Source: Rhododendron vialii (Eukaryota > Streptophyta > Magnoliopsida > Ericales > Ericaceae). From it: DNA of 64,000 nucleotides. Each line of letters opens with the position of its first letter. Positions within the stretch are counted from its first letter, which is position 1. Below the pieces are notes generated by a model. It did not search any database and was not told the origin of the DNA. It worked only from the letters and a program-made list of their open reading frames with translations. This document shows, piece after piece, positions 56,865 through 64,000 of the stretch. The translations under genes were made by a program, and so were the position numbers. The stretch spans positions 30,055,501 through 30,119,500 of the forward strand of contig NC_080557.1 of the NCBI RefSeq assembly GCF_030253575.1, written 5' to 3'.

Positions 56865-58155
56865 TGTTGAGAAACTAAATTTCCAAGACTCAGTAATGAC
56901 GCGTACAGATTAGACAATAAGAATTGTAAAACCCTATAAAGCCGAATTAGGGTTCTACCTCAACTCCCTACGACACGAACGCTGGTTGAACTTGTTATAG
57001 CACGCCTTGCTATAAACCACGAATACTGCTTGACTGTACCTTACGATCTTTTATCGTATTCCCTGCACGTCTAGAATACGAACCAAGTGTGGACTCTTTC
57101 GTGATCTATTTGCTCTCTCTAAGCCTGCCTCTATTTACTGAACAATAGAAAAACATCAATCTGACCTAGAGAGCATAACGTGTATATATAGGGCTACGAT
57201 AGAGACCTAAGGAGTAATAAGTCTAGGCTCTCCATGTAAATAAGAAAAACTAATCCTACCAGGATTCTATTTCTTATTTAACTAATTATAATTCACCACA
57301 CCACAGAATTATAATTGCACTCCCGTCCTTATCTCAATTATATTACGAGCTCCATGATATTAAATACTTATTAGTCTCCCCACGTTAAGATTATAGATAC
57401 CCGTTGATTAAATTAAATTACTAACAATCTGCCACTTAATCAACATCTTAACTTGAGGCTATCCGCTTAACTTATTCGATATGTCAGATACAAATATCCA
57501 CCTGCAGGGTTTGACATAATCGAAACTTATAAGCTTACTCAAGGGGTATCATCAATCCCTACTGGGACGTGGATTCCATCAATAATTAATAGTTGTCATA
57601 TACATAATGTTGCTACCCAACTCACCGAGACTATTGACCGTATAAAGATCTCACTCGTTAATGAATCAAAGTTAACAACATTAAATATACACCTCTAATA
57701 ATTAATTTTGGATTAAGAGCATAAGCATTCATAATAACCATGAGGTTCCAATTGTCTTATAAAGTTAGTATAAAGGCAATTACCTAAATACGGTCCCGTT
57801 CAATACACACAAAGTGTACTAGCACAATGAGTTAGAACTAGATCATTCTCTGTAGTCAAGACAGACCTACTAAACATTGTACTACAGTCCTACCGATGGT
57901 GTGTCCAGTTCCATCTAAGACTGTGAACCATATCTTATATTTCACAAGAACCGATGATCTGATCTTCTGTGTGTAAGCCGAACTCTACACACCGGATCAT
58001 CTACTTTGTAAAATAAAAGACACACATGCACAACATACAAAAATATTATGCAAATATTACCCATAAAAGATTCTCATCAAAAATGGATAAAACTGATTAA
58101 TAATTAAATATTAATTCATCATATAAAAACATAACTTTTACATAATCTCCTAACA
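56865..58155 (-). repeat. 3' LTR of the right copia element
   Basis: 1,291 bp. On the minus strand it starts TGTTAGGAG and ends TTTCTCAACA. It aligns inversely with 572-1869 over most of its length. A TATATATA box lies at 57183-57190 (minus). Confidence 0.9.
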
Positions 58156-58167
58156 AACTCCTACTAA

Positions 58168-58553
58168 GAGCAAGTTTACCAATACTTAGTTAAAAAAACT
58201 TGTGAATAGTGCACATTTTTCATTTTTCCTACTCATATTTCTTTCAATACTACACCAACACCATCTATTTAACCTATTCTCTATTAAAATACACATTTTT
58301 TCAACTTTTTCTTTTATCCTATTATTATAATATGAAGGGGGGGGGGGGGGGGGGAAGGGAAAGGGAGAGAGAGACAATTAAATAATCAGATAAAATTGAA
58401 TTCCTGATGAACAGTGGTTCTCTATTAATACTTAACCAATTCTTGAAATCTATTTTAGCTCCCTTTTTACCTCTTCTACTACAACCTGTTTTTTCTATTC
58501 TCCTTAGGTAAAATAGCTAAAAAGCTATTTTACATTATCTGATAAACTTGCTC
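58168..58553. mobile_element. Tourist-type MITE inside copia 3' UTR, 386 bp
   Basis: The inverted ends GAGCAAGTTTACCAATA and (reverse complement) GAGCAAGTTTATCAGATA are flanked by TAA at 58165-58167 and 58554-58556. A 3-bp TAA duplication fits PIF/Harbinger MITEs. It contains a G18 run (58337-58354). Removing it rejoins the RNase H stop region to the purine tract next to the LTR. Confidence 0.88.
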
Positions 58554-58559
58554 TAAGAC

Positions 58560-61500
58560 TCAAAACCATACTGCCATGCATCTCATTCTCATTCCCTCTA
58601 CGTGACTTTCAAAAGTCTTGGCTAGTAAGCTCTTTGTAAAAGGATCTGCCAGGTTATTCGCCGATGCAATCTTGGTCACAGCAACATCACCTCTCTGTAC
58701 GATCTCTCGAATCAGATGATACTTACGCTCAGTGTGTTTGCCCTTCTTATGAGTCCTTGGCTCCTTCGAATTAGCAACTGCACTGCTATTGTCACAATAG
58801 AGTGTAATGGCTGATTGTACTGAAGGGACCACTTCCAGATCCAACAAAAAGTTTTTAAGCCAAACAGCTTCCTTGGCTGCTTCAGAAGCTGCCACATACT
58901 CTGCCTCCATGGTAGAATCAGCAATGCAAGATTGTTTGATACTCCTCCAACTTATGGCTCCACCTCCCAAGGTAAACACATATCCTGAGGTAGACTTTCT
59001 GGAATCCATATCTAACATAAAGTCTGAGTCTGTGTACCCATGAGGTACCAGACTATCTGACTGGAACACCAACATATGATCTCTAGTTCTTTTCAGATAC
59101 TTGAGTATTTGTTTCACTGCAGTCCAATGTTCTTGCCTTGAATTAGACTGAAATCTGCTAACCATGCCAACGACAAAGCAAATATCAAGTCTAGTACACA
59201 ACATAGTATACATAAGGCTTCCTACTGCCGAGGCATAAGGAACTGCCTTCATTTTCTCCATCTCTTCAGGTGTTTTAGGACACTGATCCTTGGATAGGTT
59301 GATTCCATGTCTAAAAGGGAGGAACCTTTTCTTGGAATTTTGCATGCTAAAACGGGCTAGAATGACATCGATCTAAGTAGCTTGTGATAAGACCAACATC
59401 CTATTCTTGCGATCTCGTATAAGCTTAATCCCTAGGATGTGACCAGCTTCTCCCAAGTTCTTCATTTCGAATTGGCCGGATAACCACACTTTCACTGAAG
59501 ATAACACTCCCACATCGTTTCCGATGAGTAGGATATCATCGACATATAGTACTAGAAACACTACAACTTTTTCGTTGCGCTTCTTGTACACACATGACTC
59601 ATCCAGACATTGATCAAAACCAAAAGACTTGATTGCTTGATCAAAACGAATGTTCCAAGATCTAGATGCCTGCTTAAGCCCATAAATAGACTTTTTGAGT
59701 TTGCACAACATGTGCTGCTGACCTTTTGCTATGAATCCATCTGGTTGCACCATATAGATACACTCATCCAGATTTTCATTAAGGAACGTGGTCTTTACAT
59801 CCATTTGCCAAATCTCGTAATCGAGATGAGCCGCAATGGATAAGAGAATCCGGATGGACTTAAGCATGGCTACTGATGAAAAAGTTTCCTCATAGTCGAT
59901 CCCTTCTTTCTGAGTATACCCTTTCGCAACAAGCTTAGCGTTAAAGGTATGTACCTTCCCGTCCGCCCCTCTCTTGTTCTTATAGATCCACTTGCATCCA
60001 ATGGATTTAATCCCTTCAGGTGGTTCTACAAGATCCCAGACCTGATTAGAGTACATAGACTCCATCTCTGATTTCATAGCCTTTTGCCAAAGTTCCACAT
60101 CTTTATCTTGAAGTGCCTCATTGTAGTTACAGGGTTCGGCATGTTGATCATCAGGGATCATTTCAAAAGACTCTCCCAACAACGTATACCGACTGGGTGG
60201 AACAGTAACCCTCCCACTACGACGAGGTACCGGTGTGTCAATAGGTGCCTCTATAAAAGTCTCTTGTGGCATTTCCTCTTGCACTATTGGTGGTAAAGAA
60301 GTTTGTGCCGGTCTCTCTCCTCTCAATTCCTCTAGAACAATTTTACTTCTGGGTTTGTGGTCTATCACATAATCCTCTTCTAAGAACCGGGCATTAGTGC
60401 TAACAATGACCTTCTTATCCGTAGGACTATAAAACAGACCACCTATCGTTCCTCTAGGGTACCCTACAAACAAGCAAACTTTCGTTCTCGATTCCAATTT
60501 ATCTGTGTTCCCATTCAGCACATGTGCTGGACTACCCCAAACCCGAACATGCTGCAGACTAGGTTTGCGCCCAGTCCATAGTTCTGTGGGTGTAGATGGT
60601 ACTGACTTAGATGGTACCAAGTTAAGAATATACGCTGCTATTTCTAGTGCATGTCCCCAAAACGAAATTGGTAAATCTGAATAACTCATCATTGATTTTA
60701 CCATATATCCATAAGAGTCCTATTCCTCCTCTCTGCTACACCATTTTGTTGTGGCATACCTGGAGCTGACAACTGGGATGTAATCCCTTCAGCTGACAAG
60801 TAGTCCCTAAACTCTCCCAATAGGTATTCACCACCACGATCAGATCGTAGTGTCTTGAGACATTTACCCAAACGCTTTTCCGTTTTCGCCCTATACTCCC
60901 TGAATTTGTCAAAGCATTCGGACTTACGGTGCATCAAATAAATGTATCCATACCTTGAGTAATCGTCAATAAAAGTGACAAAGTACTCAAAACCACCTCT
61001 AGCTTGGACATTCATAGGCCCACACAAATCAGAGTGAACTAATTCCAACGGCTCTTTGGCTCTATATCCTTTTGCTGAAAAAGGCCTTTTGGTCATCTTA
61101 CCTTCCAATTAGGATTCACAGACTGAAAGTTCCTTAACTTCTAATGAACCTAAAGGTTCATCTCTAACCAGTCTAGAAATCCTATTCAGATTAATATGAC
61201 CAAGACGTAAGTGCCAAAGATACGTGTGGTTCAATTTAGAAGGCTCTTTTCTCATACATGGCAAATTATTAGTGTTATTCAATTCATGCAGTTGCACTGT
61301 AGAAAATATAGGATTAATAATGTAGAGATCATCCACCAATGAACCAGAACAGATAAAACGTTTATTTAACTTAATAACCACAGAGTCACTAAAATAAACC
61401 AAATATCCATCCTTTATTAACTTAGAAACTGAAACCAAGTTTCTTCTGATAGTAGGAACATAAAGACAATCTCTCAAAATTAAACTCCTATTACTACTAA

Positions 61501-61672
61501 AATTTAAAAAAACATTTCCTACTACAACTGCTGCCACTCTTGTAGCATTTCCCATATGTAGATAAATCTCCCAATCACTGAGTCTTCTGGTTTCCTGGAA
61601 CCCCTGCAATGAATTGCAAACATGATTAGTGGCTCCCGTATCTACACACCAGGTACTGGTAGATGGCACCAC
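58560..61672 (-). pseudogene. pol: Right copia pol: protease, integrase, RT, RNase H
   Basis: Protease (61109-61672) has WCVDTGATNHVC, followed by the pre-integrase WHLRLGHI motif. A TAA at 61109-61111 splits it from integrase (60698-61108), where HSDLCGP, LRSDRGGEY and QQNGVAERRNRTL give the D, D, E triad. A frameshift near 60705 (RTLMD to YMVKSMMSY) leads into RT (59373-60704): W-V-PP-G..IG.KWIYK, MDVKTTFLN and catalytic LYVDDILLIG. A TAG at 59373-59375 precedes RNase H (58560-59345: GYTDSD, STMEAEYVA, YCDNSSAVANS, ADPFTKSL). The catalytic residues are intact throughout, so the damage is limited to two stops and two frameshifts, counting that at the gag junction. Confidence 0.93.
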
Positions 61673-62523
61673 TAAAATGATTCAACAACTAGTGAAAAAG
61701 ATTTACCTTGTTTGTTCACTTTATTGAGAAAAATCGGACATTCCTTCTTCCAGTGTCCTTTTTGCTTGCAGTGAAAACACTTGCCCGTAGGCCTTTTCAC
61801 TCCACCTTGAGGCGCATGAACTGCCTCTACAACCTTTTTCTGAGACTTATTATGCTTCTTCTTGCCTTTCGGCTTAGAAGTAGAAGTCTTCTCTGCCACT
61901 AGCACTGATGATGGTTTCTTCCCAACCAAAAGACCCTTAGCTGTTTGGAGTTCCTTAAGAAGTTCCGCCAAAGATAAATGCATTTTATTCATAGAATAAG
62001 TCAGGCGAAACTGCTTAAAACTCTCAGACTGCAGTGAGTTAAGAACAAAATCGATCTGCGTTTCCCCATCAATTTCAGCTCTAAGGATCTCTAGTTCATT
62101 AAGAAGAGCTATCATCTTCAGAACATGATCCCTAATTGGGGTCCCTTCAACATGGGTGATGCTCACCAATTCTTTCATAGCAACTAGCCTTGTTGCCCGA
62201 TTTTGATCCCCAAACATTTCTTTGAGGTTCAGCATCATATCAGAAGCAATTTCCATAGTTTGATGCTGATGTTGCAATATATTCGACATAGAAGCCAAAA
62301 TATAACACCGCGCCATCTCATCAGCCTTAACCCAATCTTTATAAGGCTTTGCTTCCTGTTCTGTGGCATTCTCTTCAGGTATAGGAGGGCACGCCGTAGA
62401 TAGCACATATTTGTGGCCCTCAGCAGTTAACACAATATTCAAGTTTCTTTTCCAGTCAACATAGTTTGGTTCCGTAAGTTTATTTTCTTTGAGAATAATG
62501 GCAAGAGGATTGAAAGAGCCCAT
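61672..62523 (-). CDS. gag: Right copia gag
   Basis: An intact 283-residue capsid/nucleocapsid protein. The N-terminus (MGSFNPLAIILKENKL, then NYVDWKRNLNIVL) is typical of plant copia gag. The UBN2-type capsid core follows (ATRLVAMKELVS, GTPIRDHVLKM, IDFVLNSLQSESFKQF). A Lys-rich linker leads to a CCHC zinc knuckle CFHCKQKGHWKKEC (about 249-262) for RNA binding. The stop overlaps the protease start by one base; a one-base loss in a T-run at about 61674 probably created this stop, since gag and pol are usually continuous in this group. Confidence 0.92.
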   Translation of the reverse strand: MGSFNPLAIILKENKLTEPNYVDWKRNLNIVLTAEGHKYVLSTACPPIPEENATEQEAKPYKDWVKADEMARCYILASMSNILQHQHQTMEIASDMMLNLKEMFGDQNRATRLVAMKELVSITHVEGTPIRDHVLKMIALLNELEILRAEIDGETQIDFVLNSLQSESFKQFRLTYSMNKMHLSLAELLKELQTAKGLLVGKKPSSVLVAEKTSTSKPKGKKKHNKSQKKVVEAVHAPQGGVKRPTGKCFHCKQKGHWKKECPIFLNKVNKQGKSFSLVVESF

Positions 62524-64000
62524 TTTTTAATCTGAGAACCAAATAACATAACAATCAATTATGAAGGGCAATAAAAATTTTGAATTTCATTTTAATATTG
62601 GTTCCCTCTACCACATGTTAAAAGAAAAACATTGGCAACCCCTACACACCGTGAAGAGCATGCCTCGATGGGAAGTCTCTACTCTTTATCATTCGTGTAG
62701 ATAAGCACAACCTTTTAATTTTACTATCTAGACATTATACCGTGCCAGTAAAAATAAATAGCCAATATAGTTTCGGTCCTATAAATAATAATAGTGACTC
62801 AGATGGTGAGGATACTATTATTTACAGCTAAGTGTATACCATTACCTAGCCCCATGACCCATTGTTCCGTTATGAATTACCTCAGATGGTGAAGTAATTC
62901 ACACAACAATTATCATAGACCTATCCTTTAAGGAAGTCCGTACCGATGAGGCCATAATAAATTTTGCCCGATGGGGGGGAAGGTTCTAAAACCATCACAC
63001 AAAATTAATTACATCATCTACATACTAGTAATGGAGACCGTGGGATTTATAAAAATAAACTCCCTCTCCCACTTAGTTATTTAAAAAAAATTTGTGGGGG
63101 GTATCAAAATTTTTGAGTTTGCAAAAAACGTGATCTAGGTCAAAGGCCATATATTACCATGTTGTCCCAATATGGTAAACTATCACATATGCAAACACTC
63201 ATAGAAACATATATAAACATAAATAAGGAAACATAATAAAATATGCATCCCAACTATTATAGTCAAAGATGCAATCATTGAGTAACAAGGAATCCTTCCA
63301 AACTTGAAATCCTTAAGCAATAAGGAGTCCTTCCAAACTTGAAATCCTTCTGCTATACTTGTGTAGAAGACTTAGATAGTTTGAATCAATCAAGGAAACC
63401 AAAATCCATCCGTGCTTAGACAAAAAAATTCGGATTTGATGTATTCCCGCGTAAACTGCACAGCCTTCAGTATTTTGGCCATATCTTCTTCATCTGACGT
63501 CCAAATGAAGTGATTCAAATTGGGTTGGATTCGAAATTCAATTATCTACAACTTTTGTGAAGAACAGATTTTCTAAATCCAACGTTTACTGGGTCGAAAT
63601 AGCCCTGCAATCAGACCCTACGAATCTGGAAAAAATTTGTTGCGAGCCAAACAACTTGTATCTTTTGTATCTACCATCTTCAATCTCCAAATGACCGTCG
63701 AATGCTATTACAATCGAAGAAACATACAAACATCGATCTTATGCCTCCATTGGAGTTCACATGCTACGTTAATTATTACAATCACGAAAAATAATCATGG
63801 TACCCAATAAATAACAATAACCACGAAAAAAATTATCGTGGGATCCAATCACATAAAATCAATAAAAATCATGTGACCATAATAGTTGGGTAAGAACCCT
63901 GCAAAACAAGGGTTAGTATAGTTCTACGTTCTACCCTCTATAACCTACGGACAACATGGCTTGTTTAATCCATACACATGATTACAGCCTGCTTTGTTAC
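62524..64000 (-). other. Long 5' leader of the right copia element
   Basis: No ORF of note. It has phrases such as CTCAGATGGTGA(G/A) repeated near 62799 and 62881, and GAATCCTTCCAAACTTGAAATCCTT repeated at 63289 and 63324 as a 35-bp offset pair (quoted motif: TCCTTCCAAACTTGAAATCC). Purpose unknown; it may hold packaging signals. The LTR boundary is beyond the window. Confidence 0.5.

Larger units (their letters stand above)
56865..64000 (-). mobile_element. Ty1/copia element (right), minus strand, 5' end outside window
   Basis: Reading on the minus strand: a leader (62524-64000), gag, protease, integrase, RT, RNase H, a 3' untranslated region interrupted by a MITE, then the 3' LTR (56865-58155). 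The order integrase before RT defines copia. Its LTR and RNase H are homologous to the degenerate element at 1-1869, which points the other way. The leader is at least 1.48 kb, and no primer binding site (GCTCTGATACCA on the plus strand) appears before 64000, so the 5' LTR is to the right. Two stops and two or more frameshifts make it defective, though far better preserved than the left copy. Confidence 0.93.

Overview
This is nuclear DNA of a flowering plant, most likely a eudicot. The evidence is a spliced G-type lectin receptor kinase gene with GT-AG introns, Mutator, hAT and Harbinger DNA transposons, LTR retrotransposons of plant lineages, and long CT/GA microsatellites. There is no tRNA, rRNA, CRISPR array or bacterial-style operon. 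Only one clearly host-type gene is complete: an SD2-2-like receptor kinase (13625-17135, minus). Almost everything else is mobile DNA, much of it nested.

Layout. 1-1869: degenerate 3' end of a Ty1/copia element (plus). 2031-12618: a complete 10.6-kb Ty3/gypsy chromovirus (Tekay/Del-like) with two long LTRs, two extra ORFs ahead of gag, a damaged integrase and a damaged chromodomain. 12684-13293: a 610-bp hAT-type MITE with a perfect 8-bp target duplication. 13625-17135: the receptor kinase gene. 17270-18314: a Harbinger/Tourist-type MITE just upstream of that gene.

18333-51719: I read this as ONE giant Mutator-like element (MULE). It has about 160-bp terminal inverted repeats and a perfect 9-bp target duplication, ATTTGGATA, at 18324-18332 and 51720-51728. 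Minus later insertions it is about 19.7 kb. From the left it carries a GRF zinc-finger membrane protein gene (plus), a captured exon of a PDR/ABCG transporter (minus), a MURA transposase pseudogene (plus), a LINE endonuclease fragment, a 132-bp tandem array, a second spliced GRF zinc-finger gene (minus), and a large ULP1/C48-protease-like pseudogene (minus) that starts next to the right TIR. Outward-in convergent transcription from the two TIRs resembles MuDR. Two retroelements have since landed in it. A 1,962-bp solo LTR (31630-33591) splits the protease-domain exon, and an 11.7-kb Tat/Retand-like gypsy element (39925-51609) splits the right TIR. The second carries an antisense, intron-containing ORF and a 38-bp tandem repeat.

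51729-56864: the displaced upstream flank of the receptor kinase, with a MITE-like inverted repeat, a broken small two-exon gene and AT-rich DNA. 56865-64000: a second copia element of the same family as the left-hand one but in the opposite orientation. It has a Tourist-type MITE inside its 3' untranslated region, and its upstream LTR lies beyond the window.

Most coding regions in the retroelements carry a few stops that look like C-to-T or G-to-A changes (CGA to TGA, CAG to TAG, CAA to TAA, TGG to TAG), plus single-base frameshifts. This is as expected for methylated, decaying plant repeats. All coordinates come from reading the sequence by eye; family assignments come from motif recognition, not from a database search.
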